DNA of 64,000 nt. Source: Bacteroidales bacterium (GTDB taxonomy: Bacteria; Bacteroidota; Bacteroidia; Bacteroidales; JAUNSR01). A program made the position numbers and the translations under genes. Positions within the stretch are counted from its first letter, which is position 1, and the number at the start of each line of letters is the position of its first letter. This document shows positions 15,659-25,200 of the stretch, in pieces. The notes beneath the pieces were generated by a model. That model was not told where the DNA came from, made no database searches, and saw only the letters and a list, made by a program, of their open reading frames with translations. The stretch lies in contig JAUNSR010000013.1 of the NCBI GenBank assembly GCA_030539115.1, positions 2,276 through 66,275 of the forward strand, given 5' to 3'.

Positions 15659-18490
15659 TTAGAACTTAATGCTAAAATTCACATTTGGTGTTATTCCAAG
15701 ATAGTTAACATTTGTTTCTACAATCTCCTCCTCCACTATTTGATATTCCTTATACCATACATTCTTTCTATTATACAGATTAAATAAAGAGATATTTACA
15801 GAACAAGGGAACTTCTCACTTATCTTAAAGTTATAAGTTGCAGCTATATCAAATCTATGATAACAAGGCAGTCTATTACCATTTTTAGCAGAAGGAGTAA
15901 AATATGTTTTCTCACTACCATCAGGCAAAGTAAGTTTGTATAATCCTTCAGGAGCTGTATATGGTTTCCCTGAAGCCAAAAGCCAATTGGCTGAGAAATC
16001 CCAATTTCTCCACTTATATATACCGACAAGTTTTAGTTCATGAGTAACATCATTTGAAGCATAATATTTCTTGTCACTTAAATCGGGAAAATTGTGTATA
16101 ACTTCTCCCAAAGTATAAGAGACCCAACCGGTAAAGTCACCATATTTTTTCTGAAACAAGAAATCTATACCTCTTGCATAACCATTACCTGTATAAAACC
16201 TATCACTATATATAGTATTTTCATTAGAAGAGTTGCCTTTTCCGCCATCCATTCCGGGCATCATCATTCCTCCCTGTCCAAAGCTTTGACTCATATTGAC
16301 TGTGCGGATTGAATATTCTGATATATCATAAAGCTTTTTATAATAACCTTCAATATCTATGAGATAATCTTTTGTCTCATAGGAAAATCCCAAAACGCCC
16401 TGCAAACTGCTTCCCACCGGCATTGATTCTCCATCTGCCATAAGCCAGAAGTCTCTGTTCCCCTGCATGATATCCTCTCTTGTTATTTTTTTTGCAAACT
16501 GATAATAGTAACCTGCAGAACCTTTAATCTTCCAATTCTTATCTATAGTATATGAAGCCGTTCCTCTTGGCTCAAAATAATATTTCTTTGTCGGAGAATA
16601 ATAGTTTGCCCTTAATCCGCCGGTTATTTCAAGCCTTGTATCACAAAGCGTCAACTTATCCTGCAGATAGGCAGCCAAAAGATCGGCCTTTATATTGTTG
16701 TTTAATATAGTTGTTGTATCATTCTCGCTAAGAAAATAATCAGTCTTAGTTTTATTGGCATTAACTCCAAATGAAAGTTGTTGATATTCATCAACTTTAT
16801 ACTCCATATCAAGTTTTGCCGAATAGTCATTCAGGTTATTTTCTTCTGAATAAGTCTCAGTTTTGGTTGATGAACTTGTATAAGAGGCTGGAATTTTGCT
16901 TACTCTATTTCTTTCATTAAAATAGTTTGAATATGTGAGCAATAAATTGCTATATAAACGTGTTCCCCATTTATGTCCCCATTTTGCGGCAGAACCTGTA
17001 TTCCCCCATTTAGTTACATCGCTGTTTTTTAAAGTATACGAGCTTCCCGAGGGATTAAAATTGTTGTCCAAATCATCAGCTCCATTATAAAAGCTCAAAG
17101 AAATAATATCTCTTTCTGTAGGTCTATAACTCAATTTAGAGTTTACATCATAGAAATAGGATTTATAAGAAGAATTATTTTCCTTTTTTGAAAATCCTCC
17201 CGGTGGCATTTTATCAGAATCCATCCCGGGCATATTATTATCACTGTTATTACCGGTAGATTGATCATATATAAGATTATACAAAGGACTCTGCCAACTT
17301 CGTCTGGCAGCGGCAAGAAATGTTATTTTCTTTCCTATTGGAAATTCAATATAAGCATTTGCTGACATAAGACTTATATCTGCCATAGCACCAAATCCTG
17401 TATTCTTGCCCTCTTTTCCTGTTATCTCAACAACGCTCGACAGTCTGCCTCCATATTTAGCATCAAAACCGCCTTTATAAAGTTGAATATCTTTTATTGC
17501 ATTGCTGTTAAAAGCACTGTAAAATCCAAATAGGTGTTGAACATTATAAATTGGTATTCCATCATAAAGCACTAACGACTGATCGGGTGTTCCTCCTCTA
17601 ACGTATAAACCTGATGAGTTCTCATTTGCTGCGCTTATTCCCGGCATTAATTGAAATGTTCTAAAAATATCCTTCTCTCCCAAACTTGGCAGAACATTCA
17701 TCTTTAAAGGAGTCATCTTTATCAAGCCAACTCTTTCATTGGTTTGAAGCAGATCTTGCTTATCACTGAGCACTACGACTTCACTTAGAAGTTCTGTTGC
17801 AGGTTCCATCTTTATCACAACATCCGACAAATTCATATCAGGAGTTATTTTTAAAACATGTGGCTTATATCCTATGTAAGTAACAGTTACTGAACATGTA
17901 TCACTTGGAATATTTAAAAGAGTAAACACTCCATCGGCATTTGTCGAAGTTCCGCTTTTTGTTTTATTTACTATCAGATTAACATATGGAAGAGTTTCAT
18001 TATTTTCAACATCTATCACCTTTCCTGCAAGAGTGATATTTAGCCTTGTTGCCGTGTCATATTTCTTTTCTTTTTTTGCCAGTGTCTTCTCATCAACCTG
18101 CTTCCATATCTCCACAATATGAATTACATCGTCATCGTCAATAAAAAATTTTAGTTTATTTCCTTTGCATACAATATATTTAAGGAAGTTATCCACGCTT
18201 CTTTTAAAAGGAGGAGCATCGATATTTATTGTTTTTGCATAATCAATGTTGTAAGAAAATTTAAGCCCTTTTTCAGAGGCAATCCTTTCCAATACTTTAT
18301 CTAAAGTACCAGTATACCAGCCATCAATCTCTATCTTGTCAAGATTATTATTAATTTGCAAAGTATCTCCAGACTCTAATGCTATTTTTGTATTTTCATC
18401 AAAATATCTTATCTCTGTATTTGCTTTTGCAGTTTGGAAACACAGAGAAATGAAAATGATATTAAAAAACACAACGATTAATCTTCTCAT
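15659..18490 (-). CDS. TonB-dependent receptor with STN and CarboxypepD-like domains
   Basis: An outer-membrane transporter of 943 residues: signal peptide to about residue 23, an STN domain (about 45-120, LERIASEKGLKFSYN), a carboxypeptidase-regulatory-like beta domain (about 150-235, GKVIDVENNETLPYVNLIV), a plug (about 250-370, GLYVRGGTPDQSLVLYDGIPIYN) and a beta barrel ending in SIKF with a terminal Phe. It is not a SusC: no SusD is adjacent. The STN domain in other receptors contacts an anti-sigma factor, but none is seen nearby. Two methionine-rich loops (MPGMDSDKMPP near residue 420; GGMMMPGMDGG near 740) are unusual and could bind a soft metal such as copper. Substrate unknown. Confidence 0.85.
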   Translation of the reverse strand: MRRLIVVFFNIIFISLCFQTAKANTEIRYFDENTKIALESGDTLQINNNLDKIEIDGWYTGTLDKVLERIASEKGLKFSYNIDYAKTINIDAPPFKRSVDNFLKYIVCKGNKLKFFIDDDDVIHIVEIWKQVDEKTLAKKEKKYDTATRLNITLAGKVIDVENNETLPYVNLIVNKTKSGTSTNADGVFTLLNIPSDTCSVTVTYIGYKPHVLKITPDMNLSDVVIKMEPATELLSEVVVLSDKQDLLQTNERVGLIKMTPLKMNVLPSLGEKDIFRTFQLMPGISAANENSSGLYVRGGTPDQSLVLYDGIPIYNVQHLFGFYSAFNSNAIKDIQLYKGGFDAKYGGRLSSVVEITGKEGKNTGFGAMADISLMSANAYIEFPIGKKITFLAAARRSWQSPLYNLIYDQSTGNNSDNNMPGMDSDKMPPGGFSKKENNSSYKSYFYDVNSKLSYRPTERDIISLSFYNGADDLDNNFNPSGSSYTLKNSDVTKWGNTGSAAKWGHKWGTRLYSNLLLTYSNYFNERNRVSKIPASYTSSSTKTETYSEENNLNDYSAKLDMEYKVDEYQQLSFGVNANKTKTDYFLSENDTTTILNNNIKADLLAAYLQDKLTLCDTRLEITGGLRANYYSPTKKYYFEPRGTASYTIDKNWKIKGSAGYYYQFAKKITREDIMQGNRDFWLMADGESMPVGSSLQGVLGFSYETKDYLIDIEGYYKKLYDISEYSIRTVNMSQSFGQGGMMMPGMDGGKGNSSNENTIYSDRFYTGNGYARGIDFLFQKKYGDFTGWVSYTLGEVIHNFPDLSDKKYYASNDVTHELKLVGIYKWRNWDFSANWLLASGKPYTAPEGLYKLTLPDGSEKTYFTPSAKNGNRLPCYHRFDIAATYNFKISEKFPCSVNISLFNLYNRKNVWYKEYQIVEEEIVETNVNYLGITPNVNFSIKF

Positions 18491-18565
18491 TTATATATAA
18501 GTTTATTTTAACATCAATTTATAAGTGTGCCATTCATTTGTGTTTATTAGATATATAAATCTATA
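18491..18565 (-). repeat. Degenerate R96 copy, leader of the TonB-dependent receptor
   Basis: On the minus strand ATGGCACACTTATAAATTGA is followed by TGTTAAAATAAACTTATATA and AATG, the receptor start. The order of blocks and the distance to the ATG match the R96 consensus, with many substitutions. The rest of the gap up to 18796 (about 230 bases) shows no gene. Confidence 0.5.
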
Positions 18566-18796
18566 AGTACGTTACGGCATTTTTAACTGAATGTGTATTC
18601 AAATATAAATTCATTAAAAAAAACTAATTTCAACTCCGGGGTGAATGGTTTTATTTAAGGGATGAAGTGTTTTAACGAGCCTGTTATTTTTCTTGTTTTT
18701 ATTATTTCTTACACTTTATTTGATGAACTTTGAATGACAGGCAGTGTTTAAAAAATAGATATAATAGAATCTATAATTTTATAATAAAAATATTTT

Positions 18797-19093
18797 ATGA
18801 GCGATTTTAATAAGATCATATCATCAGAAAAGCCCGTATTAATTGATTTTTTTGCCGAATGGTGCGGACCTTGCAAAATGATGAAACCTATACTTGAAGA
18901 TTTGAAATCGAAAATTGGTGATCAGGCTTCAATTATAAAAATTGATATAGATAAAAATCAAGCCATCTCTCAAAAATATCAAATACAATCTGTGCCAACA
19001 TTGATGATATTTAAAAATGGCCAGTCTGTTTGGAGACAATCAGGAGTTATGCAAGCTGATGCACTAAAGGATATATTACAGAAATTTATTTAA
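18797..19093 (+). CDS. trxA: Thioredoxin
   Basis: A 98-residue single-domain thioredoxin with the classic active site W22-C23-G-P-C26-K27 and the cis-proline segment [11 protein letters not shown]. There is no signal peptide, so it acts in the cytoplasm as a general disulfide reductase, recycled by TrxB. It is directly followed by an exported thioredoxin. Confidence 0.92.
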   Translation: MSDFNKIISSEKPVLIDFFAEWCGPCKMMKPILEDLKSKIGDQASIIKIDIDKNQAISQKYQIQSVPTLMIFKNGQSVWRQSGVMQADALKDILQKFI

Positions 19094-19142
19094 TATAATT
19101 CTTTTATATTGTTTTAAATCACTTTCATAACCATTCGCAACT

Positions 19143-19619
19143 ATGAATAAAAAATTATTTCTTATATATCTTCTTATATTAGGTCTACCTATTTTTCTGT
19201 TTGCCCCAAATAATTCACAATCTGCATCAAAGTTAGGAGTCCCTATAAAAGTTAATAAAGCTGACTTTCTTAAATACATATATAACTTTGAGAAAAACCC
19301 TGACCAATGGGTTTATGAAGGAAAGTTGCCTTGTATCATAGATTTCTATGCTGATTGGTGCGGCCCTTGCAGACAAATGAAAACCGTTCTTGACAATGTT
19401 GCAAAAAGCTACTCGGGAAAAGTTATAATCTATAAGGTAGATGTAGAGGCTCAGAAAGATTTAGCTGCTTATTTTGGCATACAGAGCCTACCGACAATTG
19501 TGTTTGTTCCTCCAACCGGCAAGCCAAAGGGAATAATGGGTTTCATTCCTCAAGATGATTTGACAAAAATTATGGAGGAGTTTTTTAATATTAAGCCAAT
19601 TGAATCTAAAGAAATTTAA
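19143..19619 (+). CDS. Exported thioredoxin-like protein
   Basis: A 158-residue protein with an N-terminal hydrophobic segment (residues 4-21) that is a signal peptide or anchor, followed by a thioredoxin domain with W72-C73-G-P-C76 and the cis-Pro segment SLPTIVFVPP. It therefore works in the periplasm, probably as a thiol reductase that needs electrons from an unseen membrane carrier (DsbD/CcdA type), or as an oxidase. It lies 49 bases after the cytoplasmic trxA and ends before a strong terminator, so the two form an operon. Confidence 0.85.
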   Translation: MNKKLFLIYLLILGLPIFLFAPNNSQSASKLGVPIKVNKADFLKYIYNFEKNPDQWVYEGKLPCIIDFYADWCGPCRQMKTVLDNVAKSYSGKVIIYKVDVEAQKDLAAYFGIQSLPTIVFVPPTGKPKGIMGFIPQDDLTKIMEEFFNIKPIESKEI

Positions 19620-19669
19620 GTGATTAATATCTTCAGAATAAAAATAAACTTTCAATTTTATCAATAAAT

Positions 19670-19708
19670 ACAACACCCCTTCCATTTTAATTCTGTAAGG
19701 GGTGTTGT
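19670..19708. terminator. Terminator between the thioredoxin pair and the Crp/Fnr gene
   Basis: ACAACACCCCTT (19670-19681) pairs perfectly with AAGGGGTGTTGT (19697-19708). It serves two convergent genes. Confidence 0.8.
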
Positions 19709-19733
19709 GTTATATTGTTGTATTTTTTACTTT

Positions 19734-20432
19734 TTATCCAATCAAATTTATTTTCCTTAAGCTCATCTCATCGATAATCTTTATCTTTCTTCCATCGACA
19801 GCAACTATTCCTTCATTACAAAAACTTGAAAGAGTTCGTATTGCATTTGAAGTTGTCATGTTTGACAGATTTGCCAAATCTTCTCTTGCAAGATAAATAT
19901 TTAAGGTACATCCGTCGCCTTCCGTTCCATACTTATCAAGCAGAAATATTAAAGAATCTGCCAATCTACCCCTAATATGCTTTTGGGTTAATGTTACCGT
20001 ACGCTCATCAGATTCTCCAAGATCTCTTGCCAATTCCTTTATAAAGAAAACGGCCAGTTGATTATTTTCCTTTATAAGAGTATCTATCAAAGTCATAGGG
20101 ATAAAAACCATGGTAGAATTTTCAAATGCCGCAGCCTCTGTAACATAAGGTTCTGATGCAAAATAGGCTCTGTAACCAAAATATTGTACCGGACGAATAA
20201 GTCTCATTATTTGGTTTCTTCCTCCTATCCCCTCCTTAAATATTTTGACTTTGCCCTTTAACAAACACATCAAACTTGTAGGTTCATCATCTTCCTTATA
20301 AATAACGTTTCCCTTTTTAAATTGACGAATCTCAAGATTACCCATAACCAATGACTGCTCAGACTCTGTGAGCAAATCCCAAATATTAGCCATAAGTTTG
20401 GGGATGTCCCCCTCTTGAATTATATGTACCAT
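19734..20432 (-). CDS. Crp/Fnr family transcriptional regulator
   Basis: A 232-residue one-component regulator: a cyclic-nucleotide-binding-type beta barrel over about residues 25-140 (GNVIYKEDDEPTSLMCLLKGKVKIFKEG), a dimerisation helix, and a C-terminal winged helix (about 165-230, LAREDLANLSNMTTSNAIRTLSSFCNEGIV). It lacks the N-terminal cysteine cluster of oxygen-sensing Fnr, so its signal is unknown. The first ATG is kept because a TATATTTG -7 box lies just upstream. Targets cannot be deduced. Confidence 0.9.
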   Translation of the reverse strand: MVHIIQEGDIPKLMANIWDLLTESEQSLVMGNLEIRQFKKGNVIYKEDDEPTSLMCLLKGKVKIFKEGIGGRNQIMRLIRPVQYFGYRAYFASEPYVTEAAAFENSTMVFIPMTLIDTLIKENNQLAVFFIKELARDLGESDERTVTLTQKHIRGRLADSLIFLLDKYGTEGDGCTLNIYLAREDLANLSNMTTSNAIRTLSSFCNEGIVAVDGRKIKIIDEMSLRKINLIG

Positions 20433-20463
20433 GAATTATTTGTTAAAAGCATGTTGTTAAGCA

Positions 20464-20471
20464 CAAATATA
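20464..20471 (-). promoter_or_regulatory. Candidate -7 box of the Crp/Fnr gene
   Basis: On the minus strand TATATTTG matches TAnnTTTG and would start transcription about 25 bases before the regulator's first ATG. No clear -33 TTG is present. Confidence 0.45.
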
Positions 20472-20753
20472 ATAATTTTTTAAATCATTTATATATTATT
20501 TAATGTGTTAGATTATTTACTTTTTTCATACTATATCATTCAGAGTTATAATTGATTAATTAATCATTTAAATTAATCTCTGCTGATATTACACACTCTC
20601 TCTTATTATATCGCCTATCACTACAGTTTTAATTACGATAGCTGTTTCAATCAATTGCTACAAAAATGATAAGGTGCATATTAATTTTATAATCGGTGAT
20701 TTTAATATTTCATCAAACATGTTTATATATAAAACAATATGAAAGTAAATTAT
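20472..20753. other. Intergenic region without a recognisable gene
   Basis: AT-rich sequence between the Crp/Fnr gene and the ddl terminator. No frame, tRNA or repeat of either family was found here. Confidence 0.5.
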
Positions 20754-20792
20754 AAAAAAGAGGATAAGTCAAAATGATTTATCCTCTTTTTT
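20754..20792. terminator. Terminator after the ddl operon
   Basis: AAAAAAGAGGATAA (20754-20767) pairs perfectly with TTATCCTCTTTTTT (20779-20792). A or T runs on both sides make it work in either direction; the gene it most likely serves is ddl on the minus strand. Confidence 0.8.
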
Positions 20793-20858
20793 AATAATAC
20801 AACTAAGATGTAGTGAAATATTATATTATTTGATTTTTATAAAATAATAATATTACAT

Positions 20859-22040
20859 TTATTTCACTCCTAATTTGCCTCCGCTAAAGTCTTTTTGAAA
20901 ATTAAAGATATTTTGGTCATAACTTGCCACTTTATTGTCGGTTTTGCGTTTACGTTTGTATGCAAGGTTGATGAGTCTGTCAATTAAATCCTTAAATGAA
21001 ACGCCTGTTGCTTCCCATAAATAGAAAGATAAAGATCCGGGGATAGTGTTAATCTCATTTACAAAGATCTCATTAGTATCAGTATCAATAATAAAGTCTA
21101 TTCGGGAAACACCGTTACAGGAAAGAGATTTAAATGTTTTAACTGCAAGAGAACGGATTTCTGCAGTGACATCATCAGGCAGATCAGCAGGCAAACGTCT
21201 TTGAGTGCTTTGCATTCCTTTTGAAGTTTTGCTTCCACCAAGATATTTATCTTTATAACTTAAAATATCTTCAGTTTTAACAGGCTCCTCACAAACGGAA
21301 GGCTCACATTCATCGCAGTCACCTAAAACAGAACAATTAATTTCTTTTAAATTGGTAACCATTTTTTCAGCAATAATTCTGGAAGAGAACTGAGCAGCCA
21401 AGTCAAGAGCTTCGATAAGAGCATCTCTATCTGCGGCTTTGGAAATACCAATGCTTGATCCAAGATTAGCCGGTTTAACTATGATAGGGTAAGGAATTTT
21501 TGCTTCAATTTTTGCTATTACGTTATCAAGATCGTTTTTAAGATCAAAATCTGTGCACCAAAAACAATCAATAACGGGCACTTCGCAGTCTTTAAGAATC
21601 ATTTTCATAAAGATTTTATCCATTCCATTGCTTGAAGCAAGAGTATTACACCCAACAAAAGGTATTCCTATTGATTCAACCACTCCTTGGAATACTCCAT
21701 CTTCACCATTTGTCCCATGAAAAGCAGGGAATACTACATCAAGATTGGTAATTAACTTTTTATCAAAGATTCCTGCTGAAGTTTTGTAAACTCCATAGTT
21801 GCCATATTCAGGCACCATATAAACTTCTGTACATTTTGACAAAAGAGAATCAATATTTTTATAATTGTTTAGCTCTAAGAGTGCTTCACCTGTGTACCAT
21901 TTTCCTTTTTTTGTAACATAAACCGGAGTAATGTTATACTTTTCTTTGTCGAAAGAAGCAATAGCTTGAACAGCAGTAATGATTGATATTTCATGTTCTA
22001 CGCTTCTGCCACCAAAAAAGACGCCAATATTCGCTTTCAT
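20859..22040 (-). CDS. D-alanine--D-alanine ligase-family protein
   Basis: An ATP-grasp ligase of 393 residues, longer than the roughly 300-370 of standard Ddl. FFGGRSVEHEIS at the start, FPAFHGTNGEDGVFQG, the ATP-binding PIIVKPANLGSSIGI and VNEINTIPGS are the family motifs. It joins two D-alanines or makes a related dipeptide or depsipeptide. Around residues 244-265 it carries an unusual cysteine-rich stretch (C in NCS, then CDECEPSVC). The C terminus has a charged tail of about 45 residues beyond the core. It is the last gene of an operon with a MurF-like ligase and a hydrolase, which would attach the product to the peptidoglycan precursor. Specificity (D-Ala, D-Lac, D-Ser) is not decidable here. 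Confidence 0.88.
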   Translation of the reverse strand: MKANIGVFFGGRSVEHEISIITAVQAIASFDKEKYNITPVYVTKKGKWYTGEALLELNNYKNIDSLLSKCTEVYMVPEYGNYGVYKTSAGIFDKKLITNLDVVFPAFHGTNGEDGVFQGVVESIGIPFVGCNTLASSNGMDKIFMKMILKDCEVPVIDCFWCTDFDLKNDLDNVIAKIEAKIPYPIIVKPANLGSSIGISKAADRDALIEALDLAAQFSSRIIAEKMVTNLKEINCSVLGDCDECEPSVCEEPVKTEDILSYKDKYLGGSKTSKGMQSTQRRLPADLPDDVTAEIRSLAVKTFKSLSCNGVSRIDFIIDTDTNEIFVNEINTIPGSLSFYLWEATGVSFKDLIDRLINLAYKRKRKTDNKVASYDQNIFNFQKDFSGGKLGVK

Positions 22041-22131
22041 TTGAATAGGATTAAATAAATTTTATTATCATCCTCTCTAATTGTGGGAAGGATAGATAAT
22101 ATATAATGTATTGTTTGTTTTAAAAATATAT

Positions 22132-23709
22132 TTATTTAAAAGTGTCAGGTAAATCATTTTCATAAAGTACCACATCATTAGGCTCTGCAATTTTTGCCAA
22201 ATGATTAGTTGCATCATTAAGAGTGTTTGCCGCAAAATAATTGTTCATATCAAAACCTCCCTCTTTAAGCCCTTGCGAAATAGACTCTCTATTGTATTGA
22301 CCAACAATGATAGCATAGCCGGCGTGAGCGGCAATATTTTTACCGAACAATTTATTGTTTTCAAACTGCTTGTCTCCTTGTTCAACCATCCCGGGAGTAA
22401 TAATAATTTTTTTATTTCCCGGATATTGGTCAAGCACTTCAAGAGCCATTTCCGAGCCAATAGGATTTGAATTGTACGCATCATCAATAATAGTAATTTT
22501 TGAGGCTGTAGTCTTGATGCTTAAACGATGTTCAACGGGATAAATATCATTGATTGCATTCTTTATTGAGCGGGAAGAAACATTAAGTTTTTTAGCAACA
22601 ATAATGCAGGCAACAAGATTGGATATATTATATTTTCCAAGAAGACGAGTAGCAATCTGCTCTTCATTACCATCTTTTGAAGCAACAGTAAAAATGCTTT
22701 TCCCTTTATCAAAGAAAATATCTTTTACAAAGAAATCTTTTGAAGGATCATTATTCATTGAATACTTCTTCACATCTTCAACTCTCGAAACAGAATTGTC
22801 GCGGTTGTTAATATATTCGTAGTCTCCATTGATTACAGCCATACCATTCTCAGGCAATGAATCCACAAGTTCGAACTTAGTTTTTTGAATGTTTAGAATA
22901 TTCTTGAATGTTTCCAGATGTTGTTCGCCAACAGCTGTAATAATACCAATAGATGGATTTACCAAATCACAAATTTCTTTTATATCACCAATCTGTTTAG
23001 CTCCCATTTCAACAATAAATACTTGATGACTTGGCTTTAACTGTTCTCTTATAGTTCTTACTACACCAAGAGTAGTATTATAATTACCGGGAGTCATCAA
23101 AACATTATATTCTTCAGAAAGAATCCTATATAGATAGTGCTTTGTACTTGTTTTGCCAAAGCTTCCTGTAATTCCTATTATTGTCAGATTGTTGTGGCTC
23201 TTTAGAATTTTTTTTGCATCATTGTAATAGTGCTTTGTAATGCCTTTTTCAATTGGAGAGATTATTGCGTTGCAGATTATCATTACAATTGGATAAAGCA
23301 AAATTATCCAGCCAAGAATAACAATCGTACCGGTAATGTTTGTAAAATGAAAAATGATAATTGCGGCAATTAAAGAGAACAGAATATTTACCGAAATAAG
23401 TCTTTTTATACGAGCAGTATAAACAACGGGTTTTTTATATTTTTCTTTAAAACGAATAAGTGCAACAGTTGTTGCAAAAAGAATGCCTGCTAAAATGGCT
23501 ATTGGATGAAACATTGAAAAAACAGCAAGCAAAAGCAAGATAATATTCATCAAGTTTCTTTTTGAAACAACATTATCCTTTACAGAACGTAGATATCTTT
23601 CATCACGATATGAGTTTTGTTGAAAAAACATTAACTCAAATCTCAAAGTTTCAATAAGATATATTACAATTGTGAAAAGAAAAACATAGTTTAATATATT
23701 GGTAATCAT
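22132..23709 (-). CDS. Membrane-anchored MurF-like ligase
   Basis: A protein of 525 residues. The first 160 contain four or five membrane segments (about 5-20, 50-85, 105-125, 130-150), which classical MurF lacks. From about 165 a Mur ligase core follows: ATP loop GITGSFGKTSTK, the substrate segment MTPGNYNTTLGV, EMGAKQIGDI, and the C-terminal domain beginning near VEHRLSI with DDAYNSNP. It would ligate a D-Ala-D-Ala-like dipeptide to a UDP-muramoyl tripeptide, here at the membrane, or ligate another substrate. It starts three bases after the hydrolase stop codon and is followed by the Ddl-like gene. A standard murF presumably exists elsewhere in the genome, which this window cannot show. Confidence 0.85.
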   Translation of the reverse strand: MITNILNYVFLFTIVIYLIETLRFELMFFQQNSYRDERYLRSVKDNVVSKRNLMNIILLLLAVFSMFHPIAILAGILFATTVALIRFKEKYKKPVVYTARIKRLISVNILFSLIAAIIIFHFTNITGTIVILGWIILLYPIVMIICNAIISPIEKGITKHYYNDAKKILKSHNNLTIIGITGSFGKTSTKHYLYRILSEEYNVLMTPGNYNTTLGVVRTIREQLKPSHQVFIVEMGAKQIGDIKEICDLVNPSIGIITAVGEQHLETFKNILNIQKTKFELVDSLPENGMAVINGDYEYINNRDNSVSRVEDVKKYSMNNDPSKDFFVKDIFFDKGKSIFTVASKDGNEEQIATRLLGKYNISNLVACIIVAKKLNVSSRSIKNAINDIYPVEHRLSIKTTASKITIIDDAYNSNPIGSEMALEVLDQYPGNKKIIITPGMVEQGDKQFENNKLFGKNIAAHAGYAIIVGQYNRESISQGLKEGGFDMNNYFAANTLNDATNHLAKIAEPNDVVLYENDLPDTFK

Positions 23710-23712
23710 ATT

Positions 23713-24480
23713 CTAATTCTTTAAGAAATTCTTTATAACAGCATCAAATTCAGCCCCTCTTTCAAGAAAACTAAAATGCCCGACATTATCATAGGCAATA
23801 AGACCCGAATCTGGAATTAACTTGTTCATTATTTGCGCATCTTTAATCGGAGTTGCAGTGTCGTTCTTGCCCCAAAAAAGAAGAGTCGGCACTTTTATCT
23901 TTGGCAAAAGATATTTTAAATCTTGATTAACTACTTTACTTAATATAGAACGCATCATAATGCTGGCACCATTGTAATCGGAAGATCCGCTTTTTTTGCG
24001 GTAATTGTCAATTATCTGATTTGCCTTATCTTTAGGAAGAATAAAGTTTACAATATGTTTCATTGTTTTAAAACTGTAAACTTTATAATAATATTTTAGA
24101 CTTCTTTTAGGTTTGATACCTGCGGCATCAACAAGAATGAGCTTTGAAAGATTTTCATTTCTTGAGGCGTAAATAATAGAAACTCTTCCACCAAACGAAT
24201 GGCCAACAAGAGTGGGATCTTTTATTTGAAGTTTTCTAACAAACTTCTCAAAGAAATCTGCATACTCATAAACACCCCAAACATTTTTTGGCTCAGAGGA
24301 TTCACCAAATCCAGGAAAATCAAGAGTTATTGCTTTGAATCCGTTATTTGCAATAGATGTATGAATAGTTTTAAAAATATCAAGAGAACAGCCCCAACCA
24401 TGAAGAAAAACAATCGTTTTCCCCTCTCCGGTTTCGCGGTAGCGAATTTTTAAGCCGTCAATATCTGTGAATTTAATCAT
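23713..24480 (-). CDS. Alpha/beta hydrolase
   Basis: A 255-residue alpha/beta-hydrolase-fold protein without a signal peptide. FLHGWGCS forms the oxyanion region, VGHSFGG holds the nucleophile serine, FWGKNDTATP the acid and NVGHFSFLERG the histidine, so the triad is complete. It is first in an operon with the MurF-like and Ddl-like ligases. Its substrate is unknown; an ester or peptide related to cell-wall precursors is an inference from position only. Confidence 0.88.
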   Translation of the reverse strand: MIKFTDIDGLKIRYRETGEGKTIVFLHGWGCSLDIFKTIHTSIANNGFKAITLDFPGFGESSEPKNVWGVYEYADFFEKFVRKLQIKDPTLVGHSFGGRVSIIYASRNENLSKLILVDAAGIKPKRSLKYYYKVYSFKTMKHIVNFILPKDKANQIIDNYRKKSGSSDYNGASIMMRSILSKVVNQDLKYLLPKIKVPTLLFWGKNDTATPIKDAQIMNKLIPDSGLIAYDNVGHFSFLERGAEFDAVIKNFLKN

Positions 24481-24670
24481 TTATAAGCTTGTTGGTTAAT
24501 TTGTTGAAATTTGTTTCTATGTTTTTGAAAATTAATTTCAATAAATATCATTTATTATAGCTATTGTCCTTACTTGTGACACTTAAAAGCATAATACTTT
24601 TTACATACAATACTCAGCTATACATTATATATTACAAAGTAAATATATTTTTTTGTTGATGCCATTGGGT
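24481..24670. other. Intergenic region, no gene seen
   Basis: AT-rich sequence upstream of the hydrolase operon; the operon promoter must lie here, but no box could be assigned. Confidence 0.4.
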
Positions 24671-24745
24671 ATTACTTATTTCATTTGTTTATTATTTTAT
24701 TTTTTAACACCAAGGTACAAATGCGCCATTTATATACAAAAAAAA
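24671..24745 (-). repeat. R96 repeat copy, no adjoining gene
   Basis: The minus strand carries GGCGCATTTGTACCTTGGTG, then TTAAAAAATAA and ACAAATG. The ATG is followed by AAA TAA, so the copy opens a two-codon frame only. The hydrolase gene starts some 200 bases further along. Confidence 0.7.
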
Positions 24746-25200
24746 ATATCATTACGATTTTTCAATTTCTTTTCCACATTAAAACCCTCTTAAAAAAGGT
24801 TGTTTCATATTTTTAAAACCTAAAAGCAAGCACTATTGTTAAAAATAGATAAATATATTATTAAATAGTAATAATCAATAATATTTATATTTACATTTAT
24901 CGAGAAACAATAATTAATCATTCCTACTCAATAACAAATTAATAAGAAATAGATAATTTTGCAATTATTTTAATAGTCTTCATTAATCAATTGAAAGAGA
25001 TAAGTTTTTTAAATTAGTATCAATTAAATGCAATAAGAAAAATTAATAAAATATCTAAAAATATCATGTAACATAATTTGTATAGTTACGTCTATTTTAA
25101 GTGAATGCATGAAAAATATTCAATGTTTTATTTCTTGCATTTGAATTGAAAAGCTAATGATTTAATTTTAAAACGAGATATAGAATATATATTTTTAAAA
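24746..25200. other. Long AT-rich intergenic region before the MacAB operon
   Basis: About 450 bases with no plausible gene. TAATTTTG at 24954-24961 (plus strand) matches the -7 consensus, but no -33 box is in place and it is 240 bases from the first gene, so it is only a weak promoter candidate. Confidence 0.35.
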
